From: Cellulomonas uda
Lineage (GTDB): Bacteria; Actinomycetota; Actinomycetes; Actinomycetales; Cellulomonadaceae
Assembly (NCBI RefSeq): GCF_006538705.1
Contig: NZ_BJLP01000016.1
Span: 1-64,000 of the forward strand
DNA: 64,000 nucleotides
Direction: 5' to 3'
A program made the translations under genes and the position numbers. Shown piece by piece: positions 28,615 to 38,054 of this stretch (the stretch's first letter is position 1; each line of letters begins with the position of its first letter). The notes below the pieces were generated by a model. It ran no database searches. It was not told where the DNA came from and saw nothing but the letters and a program-made list of their open reading frames with translations.

Positions 28615-28830
28615 TCAGCCGCGCAGGCTCCAGCGCCAGGAGTCCGCGCCGGGGGCGGCCGAGGGCACCGGGCGGAGCTGGCGGCGCCGGTCGGACCACG
28701 CGGCCCGGGGCGCCGCGGGCGGGTCGAGCGGGGCCGCCGTCGCGGCCGCCATGATGCCCGCGACGAGCGCGGCGAGCTCGACGTCGTCGGGCGTGCCGCG
28801 CACCACCTGGAGCTGGCCGTCGTCGCTCAC
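28615..28830 (-). CDS. Acyl-CoA carboxylase epsilon subunit
   Basis: A 71-residue protein beginning VSDDGQLQVVRGTPDDVELA. The QVVRGxPxxxELAALVA core followed by a Trp/Arg-rich tail is the signature of the small epsilon subunit that stabilises actinobacterial acyl-CoA carboxylases. It starts at a GTG overlapping the stop of the His-rich gene by four bases. It completes the alpha, beta, epsilon set within 8 kb. Confidence 0.85.
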   Translation of the reverse strand: MSDDGQLQVVRGTPDDVELAALVAGIMAAATAAPLDPPAAPRAAWSDRRRQLRPVPSAAPGADSWRWSLRG

Positions 28831-29414
28831 GCGTCGTCCTCGTCGTCGTCCTCGTCGCCGAAGTCCACGTGGGCCCCGCGCGAGACGCCCCACTCCGCGA
28901 CCTCGAAGCCCGCGTCGACCAGCGCCTGCGTGAGGTCGCCCGCACCGGACTCGACGATGTCGAGCGCCGAGTCGAGCGTCCGGTCCCCCGCGGCGGGCGT
29001 GCGGACCACGACGAGCCCCACGTGGAACGTGTCGGCCTCGTCGTCCTCGGACGGCGCGTCGTCGTGCCCGCCCTCGTCCTCCTGCCAGGTCATGCCCGTC
29101 AGGTCCGAGTGCATGCCCAGGCGGTCGTGGATCTGGTCGTACAGCGCGGCGTTGAGCGTGCCCACGCGCGCCTCGAGCGCCAGGATGCGCGGGTCCTCGT
29201 CGGCCTCCGTGGAGCCGAACTCGGCGCGCACGCCCACCGCGGCGTCGACGTACTCGTGCAGCGCGGCGGCGAGCGCGTCCACGGCGGCGTGCAGCCCGGC
29301 CGGGTCCACGTCCGTCAGCGGCGCGGGCCCGTGCGTGGCCGAGTCGTGACCCTCGTGGTCGTCGTCGAGACCGTGCCCGTGGTGCTCGTCGTGCTCGTCG
29401 TGCTCGTGCGTCAT
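28827..29414 (-). CDS. Histidine-rich acidic hypothetical protein in carboxylase operon
   Basis: A 195-residue protein of unknown family. The first ~28 residues contain eleven His mixed with Asp and Glu (MTHEHDEHDEHHGHGLDDD), a likely metal-binding tract. The centre is helical and hydrophilic, and the C-terminus is again acidic (FGDEDDDEDDA). There is no signal peptide or membrane helix. It lies 15 bases after the carboxylase beta subunit and overlaps the epsilon subunit by four, so it is made with both. It could bind Zn, Ni or Co (transcarboxylases carry such metals), but that is speculation. Confidence 0.7.
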   Translation of the reverse strand: MTHEHDEHDEHHGHGLDDDHEGHDSATHGPAPLTDVDPAGLHAAVDALAAALHEYVDAAVGVRAEFGSTEADEDPRILALEARVGTLNAALYDQIHDRLGMHSDLTGMTWQEDEGGHDDAPSEDDEADTFHVGLVVVRTPAAGDRTLDSALDIVESGAGDLTQALVDAGFEVAEWGVSRGAHVDFGDEDDDEDDA

Positions 29415-29429
29415 CGTCTGGTCCAGTCT

Positions 29430-31034
29430 CTACAGCGGGATGTTGCCGTGCTTCTTGGGCGGCAGGGACGCGCGCTTGGTGCGCAGGAGGCGCAGCGCCT
29501 TGGTGATCTCGGCGCGCGTCGCGGACGGCTCGATCACCGCGTCCACGTAGCCCCGGTCGGCAGCGTCCCACGGGTTGACGATCGCGTCCTCGTACTCCGC
29601 GGTGAGCCGCCGGCGCTCCGCCTCCACGTCGCCGCCGGAGTCGGCGACCTTCTTCAGCGCGCCGCGCTGCAGGATGTTCACCGCGCCCCCCGCGCCCATG
29701 ACGGCGATCTGCGCGGTCGGCCACGCGAGGTTCACGTCCGCGCCGAGCTGCTTGGAGCCCATGACGATGTACGCGCCGCCGTACGCCTTGCGCGTGATCA
29801 CGGTGACCAGCGGGACCGTCGCCTCCGCGTACGCGTAGATGAGCTTCGCGCCGCGGCGGATGATCCCGTTCCACTCCTGGTCCGTCCCGGGCAGGAACCC
29901 GGGCACGTCGACGAACGTCAGCACGGGGATGTTGAACGCGTCGCACGTGCGCACGAACCGCGCGGCCTTCTCCGCCGCGTTGATGTCGAGCGTGCCCGCC
30001 ATCTGCTGCGGCTGGTTCGCGACGACGCCCACGGGGTGACCCTCGACGTGCCCGAACCCGACGACGACGTTGCCGGCGTACAGCGGCTGCACCTCGAGCA
30101 GCACCCCGTCGTCGAGCACCGTCTCGACGACCGTGCGCATGTCGTACGGCTGGTTGTCCGAGTCCGGGACGAGCGTGTCGAGCGCGAGGTCCTCGTCGGT
30201 GGGCGCGAGGTCGGTCTCGTGCGCGTACAGCGGCGGGTCCGAGAGGTTGTTCTGCGGCAGGTAGCCGAGCAGCGAGCGCACGTAGTCGATCGCGTCGTCC
30301 TCGTCGGACGCCAGGTAGTGCGCGACGCCCGAGCGGGTGTTGTGCGTGGTCGCGCCGCCGAGCTCCTCGAAGCCGACGTCCTCGCCCGTGACCGCGCGGA
30401 TCACGTCCGGGCCGGTGATGAACATGTTCGACGTGCCGTCGGCCATCACGATGAAGTCGGTCAGCGCGGGGGAGTACACCGCGCCACCCGCCGACGGGCC
30501 CAGGATGAGGCTGATCTGCGGGATCACGCCCGAGGCGGCGACGTTGCGGCGGAAGATCTCCGCGAACTGCGTCAGGCCCGCGACCCCCTCCTGGATGCGT
30601 GCGCCGCCGCCGTCGCTGATGCCGATCAGCGGCACGCCGGTGCGCAGCGCGAGGTCCATGACCTTGGTGATCTTCTGCCCGTGCACCTCGCCGAGGCTGC
30701 CGCCGAACACCGTGAAGTCCTGCGAGTACACCGCGACCGGGCGTCCGTCGACCGTGCCGTGCCCGACGACCACGCCGTCGCCCGGGATGCGCCTCGCGTC
30801 GAGGCCGAAGTTCGTCGAGCGGTGCCGCACGAGCGCGTCGATCTCGGTGAACGACCCCGGGTCGAGGAGCTGGTCGATGCGCTCGCGCGCGGTCTTCTTG
30901 CCGCGCGCGTGCTGCTTGTCCACGGCGGCCGCCTCGGCGCTCGCCTGCGCCTCGCGGCGGGCCGCGAGGTCGGCCAGCTTGCCGGCGGTCGTGCGGGCGG
31001 GCGCGCTCGGGCTGGTCGCGTCTGTCTGCGTCAC
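29430..31034 (-). CDS. pccB: Acyl-CoA carboxylase beta subunit (carboxyltransferase)
   Basis: A 534-residue carboxyltransferase that moves CO2 from carboxybiotin to acetyl- or propionyl-CoA. Conserved blocks include [64 protein letters not shown] and [12 protein letters not shown] start at GTG 31034, which follows TAGCCT by seven bases (leaderless). The same intergenic region drives birA on the other strand, pairing enzyme and biotinylation. Confidence 0.94.
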   Translation of the reverse strand: MTQTDATSPSAPARTTAGKLADLAARREAQASAEAAAVDKQHARGKKTARERIDQLLDPGSFTEIDALVRHRSTNFGLDARRIPGDGVVVGHGTVDGRPVAVYSQDFTVFGGSLGEVHGQKITKVMDLALRTGVPLIGISDGGGARIQEGVAGLTQFAEIFRRNVAASGVIPQISLILGPSAGGAVYSPALTDFIVMADGTSNMFITGPDVIRAVTGEDVGFEELGGATTHNTRSGVAHYLASDEDDAIDYVRSLLGYLPQNNLSDPPLYAHETDLAPTDEDLALDTLVPDSDNQPYDMRTVVETVLDDGVLLEVQPLYAGNVVVGFGHVEGHPVGVVANQPQQMAGTLDINAAEKAARFVRTCDAFNIPVLTFVDVPGFLPGTDQEWNGIIRRGAKLIYAYAEATVPLVTVITRKAYGGAYIVMGSKQLGADVNLAWPTAQIAVMGAGGAVNILQRGALKKVADSGGDVEAERRRLTAEYEDAIVNPWDAADRGYVDAVIEPSATRAEITKALRLLRTKRASLPPKKHGNIPL

Positions 31035-31108
31035 CCGACCGAGGCTAGTTGTCGGCACGCTCCAACGCGGTGCAGGGCGCGGACGGGTTTGCGCGTCGTT
31101 CGTCGTGC

Positions 31109-31123
31109 CGATCCCACAACACG
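31109..31123. promoter_or_regulatory. Candidate operator shared by the two carboxylase units (site B)
   Basis: CGATCCCACAACACG is almost the same as the site upstream of the biotin carboxylase gene (25209-25224). It lies 75-89 bases before the pccB start and about 75 before birA, so it could control both directions. No regulator is assigned. Confidence 0.4.
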
Positions 31124-31195
31124 CCGACGGCACGCCCGGCCCGGCGCGATTCGGGGGCAGGATGGGGGGACCGGCACGAAGGTGAGGACGGGCGC

Positions 31196-32053
31196 ATGAC
31201 GACGCGACCAGCGCTGGACCCCGACGAGGTCCGCGCGCTGCTGCAGCGGCCGGACGGCCCGCTCACGCGGGTGGAGGTCGTCGCGAGCACGGGCTCGACC
31301 AACGCCGACGTGGTGCGCGACCTGCGCGCGGACCCGCGGTCGTGGCCCGACCGCAGCCTGCTGGTCGCCGACCACCAGGTGGCGGGCAAGGGCCGGCGCG
31401 ACCGGACCTGGCAGACGCCGGCCGGGGCCGCGGTGACCTGCTCGTTCGTCGTGCACCTGGGCATGCCCTCCGACCGGTACGGGTGGTTGCCGCTGCTCGC
31501 GGGCCTGGGTGCGGTGCGGGCCGTGCGCGCGACGGCCGGCGTCGCGGCGTCGCTGAAGTGGCCCAACGACGTGCTCGTGCCCGCGTCGGGCGACGTCGAG
31601 GGCTGGGGGTCGGCGCGCAAGGTCGGCGGGGTGCTCTGCGAGCTCGTACCGCTCGCCGACGGGACCGTCGCGGCGGTCGTCGGGATCGGCCTCAACGTGC
31701 TGCAGACCGCTGACGAGCTGCCCGTGCCGTCCGCGGGCTCGCTCGCGCTCGCGGGCGCGCGGCACGTCGACCGGCTCGCGGTGCTCGTCGGGCTGGTCGA
31801 GGCGCTCGAGGACGTGGAGTCGCGGTGGGACACCTCGGGCGGGGCGGTGCAGGAGTCCGGCCTGGCCGACGAGGTCGCGTCCGTCCTGTCGACGCTCGGC
31901 ACCGGGGTCGCGGTGGACCTGCCCGGCGGGGACGTCCTCGAGGGCGTCGCGGTGCGCCTCGACGACGACGGTGCCCTCGTCGTGCGCACCGCCGCGGACG
32001 ACGAGCGACGCGTCCTCGCCGGTGACGTGCGTCACCTGCGGACCCTGGCGTGA
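31196..32053 (+). CDS. birA: Biotin--[acetyl-CoA-carboxylase] ligase
   Basis: Activates biotin with ATP and attaches it to the carboxylase lysine. It has 285 residues and lacks the DNA-binding domain of E. coli BirA, so it is a ligase only. Motifs: STGSTNADV, the biotinyl-AMP loop [19 protein letters not shown] and KVGGVLCE, then IGLNV. The ATG follows GAGGACGGGCGC. It is divergent from the carboxylase beta subunit. Confidence 0.93.
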   Translation: MTTRPALDPDEVRALLQRPDGPLTRVEVVASTGSTNADVVRDLRADPRSWPDRSLLVADHQVAGKGRRDRTWQTPAGAAVTCSFVVHLGMPSDRYGWLPLLAGLGAVRAVRATAGVAASLKWPNDVLVPASGDVEGWGSARKVGGVLCELVPLADGTVAAVVGIGLNVLQTADELPVPSAGSLALAGARHVDRLAVLVGLVEALEDVESRWDTSGGAVQESGLADEVASVLSTLGTGVAVDLPGGDVLEGVAVRLDDDGALVVRTAADDERRVLAGDVRHLRTLA

Positions 32054-32067
32054 ACTACCCTCGACCC

Positions 32068-33156
32068 GTGCCCGACCCTGCCGCCGACGCCCCCGAGGAG
32101 CACGCCGCCCTCGCGTCGACCGTCGAGGAGATCGACGCCGCCCTGCTCGGCGGCACCCGGCGGTACACCGCACGTGACCTGGCTGCTCGCGCGGACATCT
32201 CGCTCGACTTCGTCCAGACCTTCTGGTCGACGCTCGGCCTGCCGCACCCGGACCCGGACGACGACTACTTCTCCGAGAACGACGCGGACGCGATCGGCCG
32301 CGCCGCGTCGCTCGTGCGGGACCACGGGCTGGACCTGCGCACGGTCCTGACCGTGACCCGCGCGCTCGGGCACACGTCGGACCGGCTCGCGCTGTGGCAG
32401 GTCGAGGCGCTCGTGGAGGACATGTCCTCGCGCTACGAGCTCGACGACACGACCGCGCGCCTGCTCGTGCTCGACCGTCTAGCCGACCTCGCGCCCGTCC
32501 TCGAGGCGCAGCTCGTGCACTCCTACCGCCGCCAGCTCGCGGCGATCGCGGGCCGGTACGCGGCCGAGTTCGGTGACCTGGGCCGTCCGGGCGACGACGA
32601 GCCCGGCGCGCTGCCGCTCGCGCGTGCCGTCGGGTTCGCGGACATGGTCTCGTTCACGCGGCGCACGGCTGGGCTGGGGTCGACGGACCTGTCGGCGTTC
32701 GTGCAGCGGTTCGAGGCCGAGGCGCGTGACGTGGTGACCGCCGCCGGGGGCCGGGTCGTCAAGACGATTGGCGACGCCGTGCTGTTCGTCGCGGACACGC
32801 CCCAGACGGGCGCCCTGGTGGCGCTGGGCCTCGCCGACGCGCTCGGGCGCGAGCTCGACGTGTCGTCCGCGCAGGCCGCGGGCGGCCTCGCCGAGGGCGC
32901 GCGTGGCGTCACGCCCGTGCGCGTCGGGTTCGTGTGGGGCCGCGTGCTGTCCCGGTTCGGGGACGTGTTCGGGCCGTCCGTGAACCTCGCCGCGCGGCTG
33001 ACGGACATCGCCGAGCCCTCGACCGTGCTGGTCGACCAGGGCACGGCCGCGGTGCTCGCGAGCGACGCGCGGTTCGTGTGCGAGGAGCAGCCCGTCCGCG
33101 AGCTGCAGGGTCTCGGCACGGTGACCCCGGTCCGTCTGCGGGCCACGCCCGGCTGA
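32068..33156 (+). CDS. Class III adenylate cyclase (Rv1264-like)
   Basis: Makes cAMP. About 190 N-terminal residues are helical and resemble the regulatory domain of mycobacterial Rv1264, which senses pH. The C-terminal catalytic domain has the metal-binding Asp residues in VGFADMVSFTRR and KTIGDAVLF, and the FGPSVNLAARL stretch of the adenine site and transition-state Arg. No membrane helix. I prefer GTG 32068, because TACCCT lies six bases upstream exactly as in argS. An in-frame GTG at 32050 overlaps birA by four bases and would add six residues. Confidence 0.9.
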   Translation: MPDPAADAPEEHAALASTVEEIDAALLGGTRRYTARDLAARADISLDFVQTFWSTLGLPHPDPDDDYFSENDADAIGRAASLVRDHGLDLRTVLTVTRALGHTSDRLALWQVEALVEDMSSRYELDDTTARLLVLDRLADLAPVLEAQLVHSYRRQLAAIAGRYAAEFGDLGRPGDDEPGALPLARAVGFADMVSFTRRTAGLGSTDLSAFVQRFEAEARDVVTAAGGRVVKTIGDAVLFVADTPQTGALVALGLADALGRELDVSSAQAAGGLAEGARGVTPVRVGFVWGRVLSRFGDVFGPSVNLAARLTDIAEPSTVLVDQGTAAVLASDARFVCEEQPVRELQGLGTVTPVRLRATPG

Positions 33157-33179
33157 CCTGCAAGCAGACCGGCTCGTCT

Positions 33180-33217
33180 GGCGACAGTATTGCCGCATCG
33201 CAGGCAGTACTGTCGCC
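33180..33217. promoter_or_regulatory. Operator palindrome abutting the hipB start codon
   Basis: GGCGACAGTATTGCC (33180-33194) and GGCAGTACTGTCGCC (33203-33217) are inverted repeats matching at 14 of 15 positions around an 8-base spacer. The second arm ends at the base before the hipB ATG. No ribosome site fits, and TACTGT could serve as -10 of a leaderless mRNA. Autoregulation by the HipB-like protein is the obvious reading. Confidence 0.75.
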
Positions 33218-33457
33218 ATGAAGCAGGTGTCTGAGCCCGGGACGTGGTCCCGGACGCGGTCGCCCGACGACATCGGAGCGTTCCTGCGCGAGGCGCGCAG
33301 ACGTGCGGGGCTGTCCCAGGACGAGCTGGCCGGCGAGCTCGAGATCGATCGCCGGGTACCGCAGAGGATCGAGTCCGGAGAGTCGACCCTCTACATCCGA
33401 CGCGTCTTCAGCCTCCTGGACAGGCTGGGTGTCGACATGGAGCTGCGGCAGCGATGA
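33218..33457 (+). CDS. hipB: HipB-like XRE family antitoxin/regulator
   Basis: A 79-residue helix-turn-helix protein. DDIGAFLREARRRAGLSQDE, LAGELEIDRRVPQRIESGE and FSLLDRLGVDMELR match the HipB/y4mF type of type II antitoxins. It should bind the palindrome that touches its start codon. The next gene, hipA, overlaps its stop (ATGA) but is cut to 28 codons, so the antitoxin remains without a full toxin. Confidence 0.85.
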   Translation: MKQVSEPGTWSRTRSPDDIGAFLREARRRAGLSQDELAGELEIDRRVPQRIESGESTLYIRRVFSLLDRLGVDMELRQR

Positions 33458-33540
33458 CGACCGCACTGGACGCCTGGCTCGACGGCACCAGGATCGGCGA
33501 CCCGACGCGGGACCGAGCGCTGAGCGTGCCCGTCCTCTAG
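33454..33540 (+). pseudogene. hipA: hipA remnant, first 28 codons only
   Basis: MTTALDAWLDGTRIGDPTRD resembles the beginning of HipA kinases, which usually have 400-440 residues. A TAG stops it at 33538-33540, and the convergent SRAP gene begins in the same bases. The kinase core is absent from the window. The ATGA overlap with hipB is the normal hipBA arrangement. Confidence 0.65.
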
Positions 33541-34268
33541 TGGGCCTCCGGGTCGGGTGCCAGGAGGTCCGGGCCGTTGTTGCGGACCGCGTTGACCAGC
33601 GGACGCACCGGCGTGGGCTCGAGGGTCGGCGGGGCCGCGGCGAGCAGGTCGCTCGCGGCCGGGGCGTCGACCGCCGGGTCGAGCCACGCGTCCCACGCGG
33701 CGTGCGGGAGCATCACCGGCTGGCGGTCGTGGATGAACGCGAGCCGCTCGCTCGCGGGGCGCGTGAGGATCGTCGCCGAGACGAGCCAGCGGTCGGGGTC
33801 GTCGTCGGCCTTGGCCGGGTCGCGCCAGAACTCGTACAGGCCGGCGAGCGCGACGAGCGACCCGTCGTCCGGGTGGATGTAATACGGCTGCTTGCGCTGC
33901 ACGGGCGCGTCCGGTGAGGGCTTGCGCCACTCGTAGTAGCCGTCGGCCGGGATGAGGGCGCGGCGCTGGGCGAACGGGCGCGCGAACGCGGACTTCTCGG
34001 CGACGCTCTCCACCCGCGCGTTGATCATCCGGTTGCCGACGGACGGGTCCTTGGCCCACGACGGGACCAGACCCCAGCGTGCGACGCGCAGCTGGCGGGT
34101 GATCTCGCCCGTCTCGCGGTCGGCGCGCTCGACGACCATCCGGATGCCGTCGGTCGGGGCGACGTTCCACGACGGCGGCAGCAGGCGCACATCGTCGGCG
34201 ACGACGGCCACGGCGAACTCGTCGGCGATGGCCTGGTCCTCGCGGAAGGAGGCATAACGACCGCACAT
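33537..34268 (-). CDS. SOS response-associated peptidase (SRAP/HMCES-YedK family)
   Basis: Forms a covalent cross-link to abasic sites in single-stranded DNA through its N-terminal Cys, shielding them during replication. I start at ATG 34268, so that the product begins MCGRYASF and Cys2 is exposed after Met removal; the longer reading would block it. Other motifs are intact: SWNVAPTD, NRMINARVES, PADGYYEWRK and FIHDRQPVML. It has 243 residues, typical of the family. Its last bases overlap the end of the hipA remnant. Confidence 0.93.
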   Translation of the reverse strand: MCGRYASFREDQAIADEFAVAVVADDVRLLPPSWNVAPTDGIRMVVERADRETGEITRQLRVARWGLVPSWAKDPSVGNRMINARVESVAEKSAFARPFAQRRALIPADGYYEWRKPSPDAPVQRKQPYYIHPDDGSLVALAGLYEFWRDPAKADDDPDRWLVSATILTRPASERLAFIHDRQPVMLPHAAWDAWLDPAVDAPAASDLLAAAPPTLEPTPVRPLVNAVRNNGPDLLAPDPEAH

Positions 34269-34540
34269 GCGGCTCAGCCTGCCAGCCGCCGCCCACACAC
34301 GCGCGACCTCGCTGGGCCCGTGAGCGCCGGTTCGCGAGGTCCGTGCCGGTGCCGGGTCAAGTCACGGTCAGCGCACGGACGGCCGCGGGTCACGGGATCG
34401 AATCGATTCGCGCCGCGTGCGTCGGGGTGTCACCATGGATCCCGCGACAGCCGACGACGGACGCCGGCCGAGCGGTCGGCACGCACCGTCGTCGGACCGC
34501 CGACCTCCCCCCGGACACCGACGACGGACCCGAAGCCCCT

Positions 34541-35809
34541 GTGACGACGCCCACCGACGCCCCCACCCACAGCCCGACGACAGTCGACCACGCACGCACC
34601 GCCGCGCCCGCGTACCGGCCCAACGCCAAGTACGTGCTGCTGCTCGGCATGATGTGCGCGCTGCCCGCGATCTCGAACGACATCTACCTGCCGTCGCTCC
34701 CGGACGTCGCACGAGACCTCGGCACGTCCGCCACCGCCGCGCAGCTCACGATGACCGCGATGATGCTCGGCGGTGCCGTCGGGCAGCTCGTCATCGGCCC
34801 GCTGTCCGACCGGTTCGGCCGCCGCGCGCCCGTGCTCGTCGGCGTCGCCCTGCACATCCTCACGTCGCTCCTGTGCGCCGTGGTCACCGGCGTCGAGATG
34901 CTCATCGCGCTGCGCGTCGCGCAGGGGTTCTTCAACGCGTCCGCGACCGTCGTCGCGATGGCCGTCATCCGCGACCGGTTCGTGGGCGCCGACGCCTCGC
35001 GCCTCATCTCGCGGCTCATGCTCGTCATCGGCATCGCGCCGCTGTTCGCGCCGTCCGTCGGCGGGCTCATCGCCGGCGAGTGGGGCTGGCGGGCCGTGTT
35101 CGTCGGCCTCGGCGCGTTCGGCGCGTTCCTGTGGGTCGTGTGCTGGCGGCGGCTGCCCGAGACGCTGCCCGCCGCGCGCCGCCGCGACGGCGGTCTGCGC
35201 ACCGCGCTGCGCGGCTACCGCACGCTCCTGCGCGACCGGCACTTCCTCGCCCTGGCGATCATGCCGGGCCTCGGCAACGCCGTGCTCATGAGCTACGTGA
35301 TCGGCTCGCCGTTCGTGCTGCAGGAGGGCTTCGGGCTCTCGTCGCACCAGTTCTCGCTGCTGTTCGCGCTCAACGGCATCGGGCTCGTCGCCGGCGCGCA
35401 GGTCAACGCCGCGCTCGTCCGCAAGGTCGCGCCGATCCGGATCATCCGCGTGGTGCTGCCCGCGTCGCTCGGGATGACGCTCGCGCTGCTCGTCGTGTGC
35501 GCCACGGGGTTCGGCGGCCTGCCGCTGCTGCTCGTCATGCTGTGGCTCGTCCTGGCGCTGGTGAACTTCGCGCCGCCGAACGCGTCCGCGCTCGCGCTGT
35601 CCCGGCACGGCGAGATCGCCGGCACCGCCGCGGCCATGATCGGCGCGACGCAGGCCGCGATCTCCGGCGTCATCTCGCCGCTGTCCGGCTTCCTCGGCGG
35701 CGACGCCGTCGCGATGGCCGTCGTCATGGTCGGGTCGTCGATGGCCGCGCTCGCGGTCCTCGCGCTCGCGACGCCCGCCTACCGACGCGGCGGTGGCTGG
35801 ACCGGCTGA
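34541..35809 (+). CDS. Bcr/CflA family MFS multidrug exporter
   Basis: A 422-residue drug:H+ antiporter with 12 predicted membrane helices. After a polar N-terminus the first helix and loop read AISNDIYLPSLPDVARDLG, typical of Bcr/CflA/TetA proteins. Motif A is IGPLSDRFGRRAPVL. I start at GTG 34541; the reading frame runs 66 codons further upstream but without membrane or conserved sequence. Substrate unknown. It converges with the aminotransferase gene with a one-base gap. Confidence 0.87.
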   Translation: MTTPTDAPTHSPTTVDHARTAAPAYRPNAKYVLLLGMMCALPAISNDIYLPSLPDVARDLGTSATAAQLTMTAMMLGGAVGQLVIGPLSDRFGRRAPVLVGVALHILTSLLCAVVTGVEMLIALRVAQGFFNASATVVAMAVIRDRFVGADASRLISRLMLVIGIAPLFAPSVGGLIAGEWGWRAVFVGLGAFGAFLWVVCWRRLPETLPAARRRDGGLRTALRGYRTLLRDRHFLALAIMPGLGNAVLMSYVIGSPFVLQEGFGLSSHQFSLLFALNGIGLVAGAQVNAALVRKVAPIRIIRVVLPASLGMTLALLVVCATGFGGLPLLLVMLWLVLALVNFAPPNASALALSRHGEIAGTAAAMIGATQAAISGVISPLSGFLGGDAVAMAVVMVGSSMAALAVLALATPAYRRGGGWTG

Positions 35810-35810
35810 G

Positions 35811-37040
35811 TCAGGCCCCGAGCCGCGCCAGGCGGCCGACCGCCTCGGCGAGCACGTCGTCGCGCTTGACGAACGTGAACCGCACCCAGGACCGCAGGGC
35901 CTCGTCGGTGGGCGAGCCGGGACGTGTGAACGCGCTGACCGGCACGCCCACCGCCCCGCACAGCCGCGGCAGGTCCCGGCACAGCGCCACGCCGTCGTCG
36001 TAGCCCAGCGGGGCAGCGTCGGCGACGACGAAGTACGTGCCCTGCGGCCGCGCGACCGCGAAGCCCGCGGCGCGCAGACCCTCGCTCAGCAGGTCCCGAC
36101 GCCGCGCGAGCGACGCCGCGAGCTCGTCGACCCACGCCGCCACACCCGCGTCCTGCAGCGCGAACGCGATCGCGGGCTGGAACGGCGCGCCGTTCACGTA
36201 CGTGAGGAACTGCTTGACGGTCCGTACCGCCGTGAGGATCTCGGCCGGCCCGGTGACCCAGCCGATCTTCCAGCCCGTGAACGAGAACGTCTTGCCCGCC
36301 GACGAGATCGTCAGCGTCCGCTCCGCCATGCCCGGCAGCGACGCCATGGGCACGTGCTGCGGCCGCGACCCGTCCGGTCCCGGCAGCGTCAGGTGCTCGT
36401 ACACCTCGTCGGTCACGACGAGCGCGTCGTGCTCGCGCGCGAGGCGGCCGACCAGCTCGAGCTCCGCGCGCGTCAGCACCGCACCGGTCGGGTTGTGCGG
36501 GGTGTTCACGACGACGAGGCGCGTGCGGGATGTGAACGCGGCGGTGAGCGCCTGCTCGTCGAGCCGGAACCCGTCGGGCGTCGCGCGCAGGGGAGCGGTC
36601 GTGTGCGTCGCACCCGACAGCGCGATCACCGCCGCGTACGCGTCGTAGAACGGCTCGAGCGTCAGCACCTCGTCGCCCGGCCCGGCCAGCGCGAGCACCG
36701 TGGCCGCCATCGCCTCCGTGGCCCCCGCAGTGACGAGCACCTGGCTGTCCGGGTCCAGCTCGATGCCGTAGTGGCGTGACTGGTGCGCTGCGACCGCGTG
36801 CCGCAGCTCGGGGATCCCCGGACCCGGCGGGTACTGGTTCACCCCCCTGGCGATCGACTCCGCCGCGACGCGCGCCACGGACTCCGGCCCGTCGACGTCC
36901 GGGAACCCCTGGCCGAGGTTCACCGCGCCCGTGGCCGCCGCGAGCGCCGACATCTCGGCGAAGATCGTCGCGCGCGGCCTGCCGTCGTCGCCGAGCAGGT
37001 TGGCGGCCTTGGCGACGTCGACCCAACGGGGAGTGCTCAT
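35811..37040 (-). CDS. PLP-dependent class I/II aminotransferase
   Basis: A 409-residue fold-type I aminotransferase. The PLP lysine is K250 in SSAGKTFSFTGWKIGW; VNTPHNPTGAVL and VTDEVYEHL hold other PLP contacts. The sequence is closest in style to methionine/kynurenine-type and DapC-like aminotransferases (NLGQGFPDVDGP at the N-terminus). Substrate not decidable by eye. I start at ATG 37040; TACGCT lies eight bases upstream. The IS element lies 107 bases before it and is not in the gene. Confidence 0.9.
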   Translation of the reverse strand: MSTPRWVDVAKAANLLGDDGRPRATIFAEMSALAAATGAVNLGQGFPDVDGPESVARVAAESIARGVNQYPPGPGIPELRHAVAAHQSRHYGIELDPDSQVLVTAGATEAMAATVLALAGPGDEVLTLEPFYDAYAAVIALSGATHTTAPLRATPDGFRLDEQALTAAFTSRTRLVVVNTPHNPTGAVLTRAELELVGRLAREHDALVVTDEVYEHLTLPGPDGSRPQHVPMASLPGMAERTLTISSAGKTFSFTGWKIGWVTGPAEILTAVRTVKQFLTYVNGAPFQPAIAFALQDAGVAAWVDELAASLARRRDLLSEGLRAAGFAVARPQGTYFVVADAAPLGYDDGVALCRDLPRLCGAVGVPVSAFTRPGSPTDEALRSWVRFTFVKRDDVLAEAVGRLARLGA

Positions 37041-37179
37041 GGCAAGGGAGCGTAGGTCGCGCGTCGACAGAGCGCGGACGCGTCTCGTCGTCCGTGAGGT
37101 GTCGTGTTCCCGAACGACATCCCTCGAGGCCGCAGTGGCCGGAGCCTGACCCGGTTTACCGGACAGTTCGGTTGGGTGA

Positions 37180-38054
37180 TCATGCCGCCGCGGTAGCGGC
37201 GGTGTGAAGGTCCTCAAAGTCGTTCGGGGACCGGTAGCCGAGGCCGGAATGGCGCCGGAGCGGGTTGTAGAAGCCCTCGATCCACTCGAAGATCGCCGAG
37301 GCGAGCTCCTCGCGGGATGCCCCGGCGCGACGATCGAGCAGCTCGCGCTGCAGGGTCGACCAGAACGACTCCATCATCGTGTTGTCCACGCTCGAGGCGA
37401 CCCGGCCCATGGATCCGAGCAGGCCGGCGGAGCGCAGCCGGTGCCCGAAGATCCAGGACATGTACTGGCTGCCTCGGTCCGCGTGCACGATCGCACCGGG
37501 TGCGGGCTGGCGGCGCCATATGGCCATCTGCAGGGCGTCGACGACCAGCTCGGAGCGCATGTGGTCGGCGATCGACAGCCCACTATCTTGCGGGTGAACA
37601 CGTCCAGGACGGCAGCGCAGTAGACCTTCCCGGTGCTCGTGGGGTGCTCGGTGCTGTCCGTGCACCACAACCGGTCCGGGCCATCGGCGCTGAACCGGCG
37701 CTGCACGAGGTCATCGTGCGGCGCCGGCAGCGGTCGCTGGCCACGGCGTTTGCGTCGGTGACACACCCCGGCCAGCCCTGCCGCGCGCATCAACCTGGCC
37801 ACGCGCTTGCGCCCGCAGGAGACCCCGAGCCCGAGGCGCAACTCCGCGTGAACTCTGGGGGCACCGTAGGTCGCGCGCGACCCGTGGTGGATCGCCACGA
37901 TCGTCGCGGTCAAGGCATGGTCGGCGACCGCGCGAGCACTCGGCGGCCGACGAATGGCGTCGTAGAGCCCGGAGCGGGAGATGCCGAGCACCCGGCAGGT
38001 CAGCGCGACGGGCACCCCGTCGGCCGCCAGCTCATGCACCAGCCGGGCAGTCAT
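37180..38054 (-). pseudogene. IS3 orfB (DDE transposase), frameshifted
   Basis: The first part runs from ATG 38054 (MTARLVHELAADGVPVALTC) through the integrase core to DVFTRKIVG. There one base is missing at about 37576, and the rest continues in another frame from SIADHMRSELVV to the stop at 37180. The catalytic blocks are split: the first Asp (WCTDSTEH) in the first frame, the second Asp (VHADRGSQY) and the final Glu region (SVDNTMMESFWSTLQRELL) in the second. The start overlaps the orfA stop (ATGA). Confidence 0.88.
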
